The translations under genes were made by a program, and so were the position numbers. A model generated the notes under the pieces. It was not told the origin of the DNA. It ran no database searches and saw nothing but the letters and a program-made list of their open reading frames with translations. A stretch of DNA of 64,000 nt from DASSFZ01 sp035283185. Lineage in GTDB: Bacteria > Chloroflexota > Anaerolineae > Fen-1058. Shown here one piece after another: positions 51,418-62,651 of this stretch; positions within the stretch are counted from its first letter, which is position 1; the number at the start of each line of letters is the position of its first letter. The stretch spans positions 1 to 64,000 of the forward strand of contig DATEUJ010000053.1 of the NCBI GenBank assembly GCA_035283185.1, written 5' to 3'.

Positions 51418-52545
51418 TCAACGAATCAGCGAGTCGGAGATTTCTCGCTTCACACCATCATCGGTCTCGATCTGCCGGCGTGCTTCGAGCGCGTTGCGCG
51501 CTGCCGGTATGTCGATCTGGCCCAGCGCCCAGGCCGCATTTGCGCGGACGAGCGGCTCGCCGTCGTTGAGCGCATTCGACAGCGCCGGCACGGCAGCTTC
51601 GTCGCCCCAGTTGCCCAGCCCGACGGCCACATTGCGCAGCAGCCCTTTCCGCCGGGCGCGCATGATGGGTGTGCCTTTGAAGCGCATTCGAAATTGCTCG
51701 GGCGTGAGGGCGATCAGCTCAAGCAGCCGGGGCGCTGCCCGATCGATGTCGACGGGATAGAATGCCTGCTCAGTCGTCTGCCGGGCGAAGCGCCGCGGCC
51801 ACGGGCAGACATCCTGGCAGTCGTCGCACCCGAAGATGCGATTGCCCAGGAGTGGGCGTAACTCGCGCGGGATATTGCCTTTCAGCTCGATTGTCAGATA
51901 GGAGATGCACCGGCGCGCGTCGAGGACGTACGGCGCAACGAAGGCATCGGTAGGGCAGGCAATCAGGCATCGCGTGCACGAGCCACAACCGATGCTCGTG
52001 ACCGGTGCGTCGTAGTCTAGCTCCAGATCCAGAATGATCTCGCCCAGGAAAAGCCACGAGCCTGTGCGCGGGTGGATCAAGCAGGTGTTCTTGCCGGTGA
52101 AGCCCAGCCCGGCCTGCTCGGCGAAATCGCGCTCCAGCACCGGCCCGGTATCGACGTACACCTTGGCCTGTATCTCGCGCCTGGCTTCCGCACGGATGAA
52201 TGCCAGCAGCTCGCGCAGGCGCGGCGTCATCACGTCGTGGTAGTCCAGCCCCCAGGCGTAGCGCGCGATCAGGCCCCGCGACGGATCGCGCTTGATCTCA
52301 TCCGGCAAGTCGAACGTGTAGTGGCTCAGCCCGACGACGACGACCGAGCGCGCTTCGGGCATGAAGTGCCGGACATCCTGGCGTCGTCGAGGATCGCGCG
52401 TCATGTAGGCCATCTCGCCTGCGAGGCCTGCCTCCGTCCATTGGGCGTAAGCATCGGCACGCATAGCGTGCCCGGCCGGCGCGACGCCGATCAGGTCGAA
52501 GCCGAGATCGGTTGCCCTGCTTTTGATTCGCTCGGTGAGGGTCAC
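51418..52545 (-). CDS. queG: Epoxyqueuosine reductase QueG
   Basis: A 375-residue B12 and iron-sulfur enzyme making queuosine in tRNA. Seen: AKVYVDTGPVLERDFAEQAGLGFTGKNTCLIHP, then two [4Fe-4S] sets CGSCTRCLIACPTDAF and CDDCQDVCPWPRRF with a further upstream Cys, and a C-terminal HEAT-like region (LSNALNDGEPLVRANAAWALGQ). GTG start at 52545. Separated from gdhA by a terminator hairpin. Confidence 0.95.
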   Translation of the reverse strand: MTLTERIKSRATDLGFDLIGVAPAGHAMRADAYAQWTEAGLAGEMAYMTRDPRRRQDVRHFMPEARSVVVVGLSHYTFDLPDEIKRDPSRGLIARYAWGLDYHDVMTPRLRELLAFIRAEARREIQAKVYVDTGPVLERDFAEQAGLGFTGKNTCLIHPRTGSWLFLGEIILDLELDYDAPVTSIGCGSCTRCLIACPTDAFVAPYVLDARRCISYLTIELKGNIPRELRPLLGNRIFGCDDCQDVCPWPRRFARQTTEQAFYPVDIDRAAPRLLELIALTPEQFRMRFKGTPIMRARRKGLLRNVAVGLGNWGDEAAVPALSNALNDGEPLVRANAAWALGQIDIPAARNALEARRQIETDDGVKREISDSLIR

Positions 52546-52555
52546 CGTTTACCTG

Positions 52556-52591
52556 AGACTTCGGAAGTCTTTAACAAGACTTCCGAAGTCT
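52556..52591. terminator. Terminator hairpin of the AGACTTCGGAAGTCT family
   Basis: Perfect 16-bp stem AGACTTCGGAAGTCTT / AAGACTTCCGAAGTCT with a 4-base loop between gdhA and queG. Confidence 0.75.
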
Positions 52592-52601
52592 TGGACGTGG
52601 A

Positions 52602-53864
52602 CTAAGGATAGATTCCGCGGATCATGGCTGCCAGCGCTACCCGGCGGATTGCCAACGCCTGGGCCGCCGTCCGCAAGTTGATCTTGCGTTCCTGGGAGAA
52701 GCGCAGCACGTCGTGGAATGCTTTGACCATCGTGCGCTCGAGCCGCCGGGTGATTTCTTCCTCATCCCAGAAGAAGGACTGGAGATCCTGCACCCACTCG
52801 AAGTAGGAGACGGTCACACCGCCGCCGTTGCAGAGAATGTCGGGGATGACGAACGCGCCCATACTGTCGAGAATCGTGTCCGCCTCGTTCGTCGTCGGCC
52901 CGTTCGCGCCTTCGGCGACGATTTTGGCCTTGAGTTTCGCTGCGTTGTCCTTCGTGATCTGGTTCTCCAGTGCGGCAGGGATGAGCACCTCGCATTCGAG
53001 TTCGAGGAGACCGGCGTTGTCGATCGGTTCGGCGCCGGGAAAGTTGACGACCGATCCGGTCTTGAGCACATGCTCGACGAGCGATGGGATGTGCAAGCCG
53101 CCCTTATCGACGATGCCACCGCCCACGTCACTGGCGGCGATCACCTTGCAGTCCATTTCGTAAGCCCTGTACGCGGCGACCGACCCGACGTTGCCGAAGC
53201 CCTGTACGACGACGCGCGCACCGGGGATCGGGATGCCGAGGTGATTCATCGCCTCGCGGGCCGTGATCATCACTCCGCGCCCGGTCGCGTCCGTGCGCCC
53301 CAGCGAGCCGCCGACTTCGACCGGCTTTCCGGTGACGACGGCCATCTGAATGTAGCCGAAGTGCATCGAATACGTGTCCATGATCCAGGCCATGATCTGC
53401 GCGTTGGTGCCGACGTCGGGCGCGGGCACGTCGTTGCTCGGGTGCATGAGGATGCTGATGTCGGTGGCGTAGCGCCGCGTCAGCCGTTCCAGCTCGCCCG
53501 GCGACAACTGCGCCGGATCGACGGCGACGCCGCCCTTCGCGCCGCCGTACGGAATGTTCATCAGCGAGCACTTCCACGTCATCCACATCGCCAGCGCCCG
53601 GACTTCGTCGAGTGTCACATCCGGGTGGAAGCGGATGCCGCCCTTCGTCGGGCCGAGCACGTTGTTGTAATGCACCCGGTAGCCGGTGAACATACGCAGG
53701 CTGCCATCGTCCATTTTGACGGGGAAATTGACCGTCAGTTCGCGCTTGGGATGACGCAGGAACTCGATTATGCCGGGCGGTATATCTTCGAGGTGGACGG
53801 CGGCGCGCTCGAACTGCTGGCGCGCGACCTGATAGGGACTCGGTGCGCTGGACGAAGTGGACAC
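52602..53864 (-). CDS. gdhA: Glu/Leu/Phe/Val dehydrogenase family, probably glutamate dehydrogenase
   Basis: A 420-residue NAD(P)-dependent amino-acid dehydrogenase interconverting glutamate and 2-oxoglutarate with ammonia. Seen: GYRVHYNNVLGPTKGGIRFHP, the catalytic Lys in PYGGAKGGVAVDP near 113, VGTNAQIMAWIMDTYS with the conserved Asp, VVQGFGNVGSVAAYRAYEMDCKVIAASD (dinucleotide fold), and NGGGVTVSYFEWVQDLQ. GTG start 53864 with GGAG upstream and a strong promoter. Length fits hexameric GdhA. Confidence 0.94.
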   Translation of the reverse strand: MSTSSSAPSPYQVARQQFERAAVHLEDIPPGIIEFLRHPKRELTVNFPVKMDDGSLRMFTGYRVHYNNVLGPTKGGIRFHPDVTLDEVRALAMWMTWKCSLMNIPYGGAKGGVAVDPAQLSPGELERLTRRYATDISILMHPSNDVPAPDVGTNAQIMAWIMDTYSMHFGYIQMAVVTGKPVEVGGSLGRTDATGRGVMITAREAMNHLGIPIPGARVVVQGFGNVGSVAAYRAYEMDCKVIAASDVGGGIVDKGGLHIPSLVEHVLKTGSVVNFPGAEPIDNAGLLELECEVLIPAALENQITKDNAAKLKAKIVAEGANGPTTNEADTILDSMGAFVIPDILCNGGGVTVSYFEWVQDLQSFFWDEEEITRRLERTMVKAFHDVLRFSQERKINLRTAAQALAIRRVALAAMIRGIYP

Positions 53865-53894
53865 GGCAGTCTCCTAGGCTGGGCACTGCGCCTG

Positions 53895-53922
53895 ATTCTA
53901 CTCGCCCGGCTTGGTTTGTCAA
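53895..53922 (-). promoter_or_regulatory. Promoter of gdhA
   Basis: Minus strand: TTGACA, 16-base spacer, TAGAAT, about 30 bases before the GTG. Confidence 0.7.
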
Positions 53923-53964
53923 CAACCCCTGCGTGGCGTGTGCACGCAAATGTTGTCATCAACC

Positions 53965-54068
53965 GTAGGGCGCGTTTCCATACGCGCCGCAAATTGGCGG
54001 CTATGGAAAGCCGCCCTACGTCTCCTGCGCCATTCAGCCCGTTTGCGGTGGATTGGGCAATCCACCGC
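53965..54068. repeat. Two palindromic repeats between uvrA and gdhA
   Basis: First: arms GTAGGGCG / CGCCCTAC (53965-54019) enclosing GCGTTTCCATACGCGCC and GGCGGCTATGGAAAGCC. Second: GCGGTGGATT / AATCCACCGC with loop GGGC (54045-54068), a terminator-like hairpin. Confidence 0.7.
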
Positions 54069-54118
54069 GAGCAGTGGGCGGGGCGGCCGGCACTTTTGCG
54101 GCATATCCTGCGGGAGGG

Positions 54119-57019
<2,901 letters not shown>

Positions 57020-57025
57020 GGTTCC

Positions 57026-57070
57026 TACGTGAAACGTGATGCGTGAAACGTGATGATGTGATGTGTGATT
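57026..57070 (+). repeat. ACGTGAAACGTGATGCGTG-type simple repeat
   Basis: TACGTGAAACGTGATGCGTG and further degenerate units directly upstream of uvrA; same family as 37402-37488. Confidence 0.8.
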
Positions 57071-57123
57071 CGTGCCTGTGCGTTGTATTGGGTTTCTTGG
57101 GGCATTCGGTCTGCCAAACGTAC

Positions 57124-57132
57124 ATTATATCA
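57124..57132 (-). promoter_or_regulatory. Extended -10 promoter of uvrA
   Basis: Minus strand: TGATATAAT, a perfect extended -10 (TGn-TATAAT) without a clear -35. Confidence 0.5.
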
Positions 57133-57140
57133 CGCTTGGC

Positions 57141-57162
57141 ATCCCCCTGGCGGGGGATTTTT
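57141..57162 (+). terminator. Orphan plus-strand terminator
   Basis: ATCCCCC / GGGGGAT with loop TGGC followed by TTTTA on the plus strand. No plus-strand gene precedes it; uvrA is on the other strand. Confidence 0.6.
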
Positions 57163-57265
57163 ATGATTTTGTGTGCACGCGAAAGTTGGGGGTTTCGCCT
57201 TGCGTGCGGCGGGTTGTGCGGTACGGGTCAACGGTTTAAGTCATACGCAATACGTCCGACACACC

Positions 57266-57610
57266 TCATCCACCCATCGTCACCACGCCGCCATCGCCGT
57301 CCACCGCGATGCGCTGCCCGCTGCGAATGCGCTCGGTCGCCACGCCCGTGCCCAGCACGGCGGGGATGTGATACTCGCGCGCGACGATAGAACTGTGACC
57401 GAGTGGGCCGCCGACGTCGGTGACGACACCCGCGGCCAGCGCGAACAGCGGCGTCCACGCGGGCGTGGTAATCTTGGCGACGAGAATATCACCCAGCCGC
57501 ATCTGGTTGAACTCGCCCGGACCGTGAATCACGCGCGCCACGCCGGCCACACGGCCTTCCGGTTGGGACTCCGGCCAGGACGCACCCGCCGAAGCCTCTA
57601 AAAGCAATCC
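57266..57610 (-). pseudogene. Stand-alone or truncated PEP-utilising (phosphohistidine swivel) domain
   Basis: About 110 residues matching only the mobile domain of PEP synthase-like enzymes: GRVAGVARVIHGPGEF, GDILVAKITTPAWTPLF, VTDVGGPLGHSSIVAREYHIPAVLGTG with the phosphorylated His, and RIAVDGDGGVV. The ATP-grasp and PEP-binding parts are missing, so it is probably the 3' remnant of a larger gene. Frame remains open upstream without coding character. Confidence 0.6.
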
Positions 57611-57717
57611 TTTGTCAAGTACTTTGCAGCGAAGCAGAATGAGCAGTCCCACACTGGCGGCGAAAGAAGAGGATATGATAGAATAGTTCAAGAAAGAATG
57701 ATCGGTGCGGCTCCAGC

Positions 57718-57882
57718 ATGGAATTTCACATCTCACATACCGCGCGTGGCCGTTACCAGTTCGATCAGTCGCTGTTCGCGTCGAACGACAGCGTCATCTT
57801 CGCCAACTTCCATGCTGCGGGCGTGTTCGCGCAGAAGATCAACGAGAAGCGCAACTATGTTAGAATTGTCACAGGAGGTTGA
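57718..57882 (+). pseudogene. Truncated copy of the GH13 protein N-terminus
   Basis: A 54-codon ORF starting MEFHISHTARGRYQFDQS and containing NDSVIFANFHAAGVFAQKINEKR, clearly paralogous to the first 48 residues of the GH13 gene at 58942 (MLEFHVSRAARDRYQFDEP). Similarity stops at NYV and the ORF ends at TGA, whose bases overlap the ribosome site of the next gene. It may be a fragment left when a three-gene module entered between two copies, or a small retained gene. Confidence 0.7.
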
Positions 57883-57884
57883 TC

Positions 57885-58121
57885 ATGGCACTTGAAACGA
57901 TACCGGCCTATATCACCAAAGTCGGCTCGGATCACACAATCGTGCTGCCGAATGAGATGCCTGTCGGCGCAATGGTGGCCGTCATTGTCGTGCCGACCGA
58001 CGTAGCCGCTGCGGATGATGCGGCACGGCGTGCTCGCTTCGCCGAGACATTGGCCGCGATTCGTGCTGCATCTGTGGGAGGAGCGCCTTCTGCCATCTCT
58101 GACAAGGCACCGCGAGCATGA
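57885..58121 (+). CDS. Small AbrB/antitoxin-like protein
   Basis: 78 residues starting MALETIPAYITKVG. The N-terminal VGSDHTIVLPNEMPVGAMVAVIV looks like an AbrB-type swapped-hairpin strand pattern; the C-terminal part is an Ala-rich helix. AGGAGG lies 8 bases before the ATG. First gene of a module with a ribbon-helix-helix/DUF5678 gene and a retropepsin-like gene. The AbrB likeness is weak. Confidence 0.55.
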   Translation: MALETIPAYITKVGSDHTIVLPNEMPVGAMVAVIVVPTDVAAADDAARRARFAETLAAIRAASVGGAPSAISDKAPRA

Positions 58122-58168
58122 GTTGATGCGCATGTCGCCGAACTCATCGTAATAGGAGGACTTGAACG

Positions 58169-58543
58169 ATGGCCATTGAACTGAGAGAGCCCACGCTAAT
58201 CAAACAAATCGAGCAATTGGCTTCCGAGACCACTCAATCGGTCGAGACGCTGCTGGAGATGGCCGTTCGGACGTACCTGGACGAGTTGGAACAAGGCGCC
58301 ATTCGTCGCGAAACACAGGCCTTTTGGACCATGCACGATGAACTGCTCCAGACACATCGCGGGCAGCATATTGCGCTGTACCATGGCACGGTGGTTGATC
58401 ACGACGAGGACGTTTCACGCCTAGAGAAGCGGGTCCGAGAGAAATTCCGTTCCTTACCCGTCCTCATCGCGCCGGTCAATCCAGGACCGCGCCGTGATTT
58501 GCGCTGGCTCGGAGGAAAACTCGCGAACGTCGAGTCGTTGTGA
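58169..58543 (+). CDS. Ribbon-helix-helix N-terminus with DUF5678-like domain
   Basis: 124 residues. The start (IKQIEQLASETTQSVETLLEMAVRTYLDELE) resembles an RHS... ribbon-helix-helix antitoxin dimer; the second half GQHIALYHGTVVDHDEDVSRLEKRVREKF and LPVLIAPV fits DUF5678, a short beta-helix domain often found next to retropepsin-like genes. AGGAGGA precedes the ATG; its TGA overlaps the next gene's ATG (ATGA). Probably DNA-binding or a partner protein. Confidence 0.75.
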   Translation: MAIELREPTLIKQIEQLASETTQSVETLLEMAVRTYLDELEQGAIRRETQAFWTMHDELLQTHRGQHIALYHGTVVDHDEDVSRLEKRVREKFRSLPVLIAPVNPGPRRDLRWLGGKLANVESL

Positions 58544-58941
58544 TGAACGAGTTCCCTTACGACACTTTGCATGATCCGTCTATGCCAGTGTGTTCTGTCA
58601 GGCTGGCGACTATACTGACCGGCCGTCATGTGGAATTGACCGCGATCATCGACACCGGTGCAGATAGCACTATTGTCCCGATTCGTCATCTTCAGCAGAT
58701 CGGCGCACGGCGGGCATTTGAGGCGAGGCTGCGGAGCCAGTGGGGCGAAGCGCGCACGGTGTTCCTGTACCTCGTGGACTTGCAACTCGGTGAGATAACG
58801 TTGCCAGGCGTCTACGTGGTGGGCGACGATTTGGGGCAAGAGTTGGTGCTGGGGCGCAATGTGCTGAACCGGCTGCGGCTCCTACTGGACGGGCCAGCCG
58901 CTTTAACGCGACTGCTCGATAACACTGTAGGTGTAGGGTAG
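58540..58941 (+). CDS. Retropepsin-like aspartic protease
   Basis: A 133-residue single-lobe aspartyl protease fold. Seen: VRLATILTGRHVELTAIIDTGADSTIV (active site DTGAD near 42), LYLVDLQLGEITLPGVYVV and LVLGRNVLNRLRLLLDG (the LGxxxL motif of the family). It would act as a dimer like retroviral protease. Co-transcribed with the DUF5678 gene. The combination is frequent in multicellular or large-genome bacteria, but its target is unknown. Confidence 0.82.
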   Translation: MMNEFPYDTLHDPSMPVCSVRLATILTGRHVELTAIIDTGADSTIVPIRHLQQIGARRAFEARLRSQWGEARTVFLYLVDLQLGEITLPGVYVVGDDLGQELVLGRNVLNRLRLLLDGPAALTRLLDNTVGVG

Positions 58942-61900
58942 ATGATGCTCGAATTCCACGTCTCCCGCGCGGCGCGTGACCGCTACCAGTTCGACGAGCC
59001 GCTCTTCGCCTCGAACGGCAACGTCATTTTCGCCAACTTCCACGCCGCGCGCACGTTCGCGCAGAAGATGAACGCGAAGCGCGACCTGGCCCGCTTCCCC
59101 GAGCGGGCGATCCGCGCCGGGCAGATCAACGCGCTCGGGCTGATCGACGAGATGCTGCACCACATCGTCGCCGACTATCGCCGCGAGAAGAACCCGGCTG
59201 TGATGCGCCAGGCGCTGGACTGGCTCGGCGACAGGTTTGGGGCGGGGGCGGTCGATGCGGCGCTGCGACGGTTCGCCGACGAGTTCCCCGCCGTCGCCGT
59301 CTACAAGCGCCACGCCACGCTCGACGAATATCTTCAGGGCGCGAGCGACGACACGCCCAACCGCGAGATCGTCCTCGAAGAGATGCTGATGCTGTGGCTG
59401 ACGAACGCCAACCCGGCGACCGCGCCCTTTGTCGAATTGTTCGACGACTCAAACCTGGAGCGCGACACGACCTATGCGCGCCTGATCGGCGGCCTGCGCG
59501 AGTTCTTCGACACGCAGCCCGGTTACGGCCCGGACGGCGGCAATCTGATCGATGCGCTGCGCTCGCCGGCGCTCGCCTTTCCACATTCGCTGACCGGCCA
59601 ACTGGAGTTTCTGATCAACCGCTGGGGAGCGACGCTGCGCCGCTTCGTGTACCGCATGCTCGGAAGCCTCGACTTGATCAGAGAAGAGGAAAAGCCGATT
59701 TTCGCCGCCCCGCCGGGCGGCGGATTCGCCCCGCCCAAAGGGCAGGCGCAGGTCATCGAGTTCGCCGGCCTGGAGGCCGAGCCGGAGCGATTCACGCCCG
59801 ATCGCGATTGGATGCCGCGCCTGGTGCTGATCGCCAAGAACGCCTACGTGTGGCTCGATCAACTGTCGCGCCGGTACCAGCGCCCGATCGCGCGCCTCGA
59901 CCAGATCCCCGACGAGGAGCTCGACATGCTGGCGCGCTGGGGCATCACCGGCTTGTGGCTGATCGGCGTGTGGGAGCGCAGCCCGGCTTCGCAGCGCATC
60001 AAGCAACTGATGGGCAACCCGGATGCGGTCGCGTCGGCCTATTCGCTGTACGCCTACAGCGTCGCGAACGATCTCGGCGGCGACGCCGCGCTGCAGAACC
60101 TCAAGGAGCGCGCGTGGCGGCGCGGCATCCGCCTGGCGAGCGACATGGTGCCTAACCACATGGGCATCGACTCGCCGTGGGTGGCCGAGCATCCCGACTG
60201 GTTCATTTCGTCGGACGCCAGCCCGTTTCCTTCGTATGCCTTCGACGGCCCGAACCTGTCGAGCGATGGACGCATGGGCATTTATGTCGAAGACCACTAC
60301 TACACCCGGGCAGACGCCGCCGTTGTCTTCAAGCGGGTCGATTACGCGAACGGCAGCGTGAAGTACATCTACCACGGCAACGACGGCACGAGCCTGCCCT
60401 GGAACGACACCGCGCAGTTGAGCTACCTGAAGCCTGAAGTGCGCGAAGCGGTCATCCAGACCATCTTGCACGTCGCCCGGCAGTTCCCGATCATCCGCTT
60501 CGACGCGGCGATGACGCTGGCGAAGAAGCACTACCAGCGCCTGTGGTTTCCCGAGCCGGGAACCGGCGGCGCGATCCCCTCGCGCGCCGATTTCGGCGTG
60601 CCCCGGCGCCAGTTCGAATCGGCGATGCCGGTCGAATTCTGGCGCGAGGTCGTCGATCGGGCGGCTGTCGAAGCGCCCGACACGCTGCTGCTCGCCGAGG
60701 CGTTCTGGCTGATGGAGGGCTACTTTGTCCGCACGCTCGGCATGCACCGCGTGTACAACAGCGCCTTCATGAACATGCTGCGCGACGAAGACAACGCCAA
60801 GTATCGCTCGGTGATCAAGAACACGATCGAATTCGATCCGGAGATCCTCAAGCGCTACGTGAATTTCATGAACAATCCGGACGAGCGCACGGCGGTCGAT
60901 CAGTTCGGCAAGGGCGACAAGTACTTCGGCGTGTGCACGATGATGGCGACGATGCCCGGCCTGCCCATGTTTGGACACGGGCAGATCGAGGGCTTGGCAG
61001 AGAAGTACGGCATGGAATTCCGCCGCGCGTTGTGGGACGAGCGGCCTGACCTCGGCTTCGTCCAGCATCACGAACGGCTCATCTTCCCGCTCTTGCACCG
61101 GCGTTATCTGTTCGCCGAAGTTGAGAACTTCCTATTGTACGACTTCTTCACGCCGGAAGGCCACGTCGATGAAGACGTGTTCGTCTACTCGAACCGCCTC
61201 GGCGACCCTTCGACACTCCCCCCTTCGGGGGTCGCAGGGCCAGCTGAGCGTGCGTTGGTGGTGTACCACAATAAGTTCGGCTCCACGCGCGGCTGGATTC
61301 GCACGAGCGCCGCGTACGCTGTGAAAACCGGTGAGGATGGCGAACGCGTGCTCGCGCAGCGCGCGCTGGCCGAAGGGCTGGACATCCGCGACGAGGCCGG
61401 CCTTTACACCATCTTCCGCGATCATGTCACCGGTCTGGAATACCTCCGCAGCAATCACGATCTGGCCGAGAGCGGGTTGTATATCGAGCTGGGCGCGTAC
61501 GAGCACCACGTCTTCCTCGACTTTCGCGAGGTGCGCGACGACGAGCGGCGCCAGTACACGCAGTTGCACGCGTATCTCGGCGGGCGCGGCGTGCCCAGCG
61601 TCGACGAGGCGATGCGCGAGCTGTTCTTGCAGCCGATTCACCACGCTTTCGCGAGCGTGGTCAGCGCGGACGCTTTCGAGTGGATGAAGACACTTGCACC
61701 GGAACGCCCTGAGGCGGACGAGATCGAGCGAAAAGTCGTGCGGCTGCTGCGCGAGGTTAAGAAGGTCTCCGGCGGCGAAGGCGACGAGGTCGCCATCGCG
61801 CACGACGTTCGGCTCAAACTCGACGCCGTTCTGCACCTGTTCCCCGCGAGCGCCGAAGAGCGGGCGCCCGCTGAGCCGGCGCCTTCTTCCGACTGGAGCG

Positions 61901-62478
61901 CCTACCTGCATCAGACGGATGCGCGGGACGATGCGGCTGTCTGGGGCACGCTGCTGAGCTGGCTGTTCATTCACGAGTTGGGACGGGTCGCCACGTCCGA
62001 AGATGCAGCGCAGCGCAGCCGCAGCGCGATCGACGAGTGGCTGTTGGGGCGGATCATCGCCTCCGCGCTGCAAGACGCCGGGCTGGACGAAATCGCCGCC
62101 TGGCGCGCGGTCACGACCGTGCGCATCCTGACAGATCACCAGGATTGGTTTGCCGACCTCACGCCGGAAGCCGGTTTCGCCTATCGCGTCGTCTCGGACC
62201 TGTTGAGCGACGACGAGGTTCGCCGCTTCCTCCAGGTCAACCGCCACAAGGACGTCCTGTGGTTCAATAGGGAATCCTTCGAGCAGTTGCTGTGGTGGTT
62301 GATGGCGACCGCGGCCGTGACGGTCCACGCCGACAGTGTCCGATTCGACGTCGATCCGGCGTCGGCGATTCAGGCGTGCTTCGACATCCTGCGCATCTTG
62401 CAGCAGGCCGAAGAGACGTCCGAATATCAGGTCGAGAAGCTGCTCGAGGCCGCCAAAGAAGAGCCGAGCCGGATTTGA
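58942..62478 (+). CDS. Alpha-amylase (GH13) family protein with long N- and C-terminal extensions
   Basis: 1178 residues. Residues 1-48 are the segment duplicated at 57718. A helical region follows to about 330, then the GH13 barrel: WGITGLWLIGVWER, SDMVPNHMGIDSPW, FPIIRFDAAMTLAKKHY with the nucleophile Asp near 520, TLLLAEAFWLMEG with the acid Glu near 585, and FGHGQIEG. After about 740 the protein is mostly helical. Residues about 755-769 (PSTLPPSGVAGPAE) come from a repeat related to family A. Likely acts on alpha-glucans; the exact reaction is not predictable. Start ATG 58942 begins immediately after the retropepsin stop. Confidence 0.88.
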   Translation: MMLEFHVSRAARDRYQFDEPLFASNGNVIFANFHAARTFAQKMNAKRDLARFPERAIRAGQINALGLIDEMLHHIVADYRREKNPAVMRQALDWLGDRFGAGAVDAALRRFADEFPAVAVYKRHATLDEYLQGASDDTPNREIVLEEMLMLWLTNANPATAPFVELFDDSNLERDTTYARLIGGLREFFDTQPGYGPDGGNLIDALRSPALAFPHSLTGQLEFLINRWGATLRRFVYRMLGSLDLIREEEKPIFAAPPGGGFAPPKGQAQVIEFAGLEAEPERFTPDRDWMPRLVLIAKNAYVWLDQLSRRYQRPIARLDQIPDEELDMLARWGITGLWLIGVWERSPASQRIKQLMGNPDAVASAYSLYAYSVANDLGGDAALQNLKERAWRRGIRLASDMVPNHMGIDSPWVAEHPDWFISSDASPFPSYAFDGPNLSSDGRMGIYVEDHYYTRADAAVVFKRVDYANGSVKYIYHGNDGTSLPWNDTAQLSYLKPEVREAVIQTILHVARQFPIIRFDAAMTLAKKHYQRLWFPEPGTGGAIPSRADFGVPRRQFESAMPVEFWREVVDRAAVEAPDTLLLAEAFWLMEGYFVRTLGMHRVYNSAFMNMLRDEDNAKYRSVIKNTIEFDPEILKRYVNFMNNPDERTAVDQFGKGDKYFGVCTMMATMPGLPMFGHGQIEGLAEKYGMEFRRALWDERPDLGFVQHHERLIFPLLHRRYLFAEVENFLLYDFFTPEGHVDEDVFVYSNRLGDPSTLPPSGVAGPAERALVVYHNKFGSTRGWIRTSAAYAVKTGEDGERVLAQRALAEGLDIRDEAGLYTIFRDHVTGLEYLRSNHDLAESGLYIELGAYEHHVFLDFREVRDDERRQYTQLHAYLGGRGVPSVDEAMRELFLQPIHHAFASVVSADAFEWMKTLAPERPEADEIERKVVRLLREVKKVSGGEGDEVAIAHDVRLKLDAVLHLFPASAEERAPAEPAPSSDWSAYLHQTDARDDAAVWGTLLSWLFIHELGRVATSEDAAQRSRSAIDEWLLGRIIASALQDAGLDEIAAWRAVTTVRILTDHQDWFADLTPEAGFAYRVVSDLLSDDEVRRFLQVNRHKDVLWFNRESFEQLLWWLMATAAVTVHADSVRFDVDPASAIQACFDILRILQQAEETSEYQVEKLLEAAKEEPSRI
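61206..61246 (+). repeat. In-frame repeat related to family A
   Basis: CCCTTCGACACTCCCC, a short CCCCTTCGGGG hairpin, GTCGCAGGGCCAG; inserted in the GH13 gene without a frame change. Confidence 0.7.
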
Positions 62479-62651
62479 GAGGAACTCAAGGAACTTGAGG
62501 GAACTCAAGGATACCCGCGCTCTCGGCGGATGATCCATCCGCCGCTCCCAGACCGCCGGATTGATCATCCGGCGGGAGCAGGAAGTTCCTTCAGTTCCCT
62601 CAGTTCCCTTGCAAGGAACTAAAGGAACTTCAGGGAACTCAAGGACCCCGA
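62479..62651. repeat. Composite repeat between GH13 and rocD genes
   Basis: AGGAACTCAAGGAACTTGAG units at the left are mirrored by CCTTCAGTTCCCTCAGTTCC on the right, then more AAGGAACT units. In between, hairpins GCGGATG-ATC-CATCCGC and CCGCCGGAT / ATCCGGCGG. No coding character; the ribosome site and start of rocD adjoin the right end. Confidence 0.8.

Noticed and set aside
57600..58941. Prophage or integrative element boundaries
   Set aside because: No integrase, transposase, tRNA target or direct repeats were seen; only the duplicated GH13 start flanks the module.
59449..61098. A 549-codon minus-strand open frame opposite the GH13 gene
   Set aside because: Composition and lack of motifs mark it as a shadow of the GH13 coding strand.
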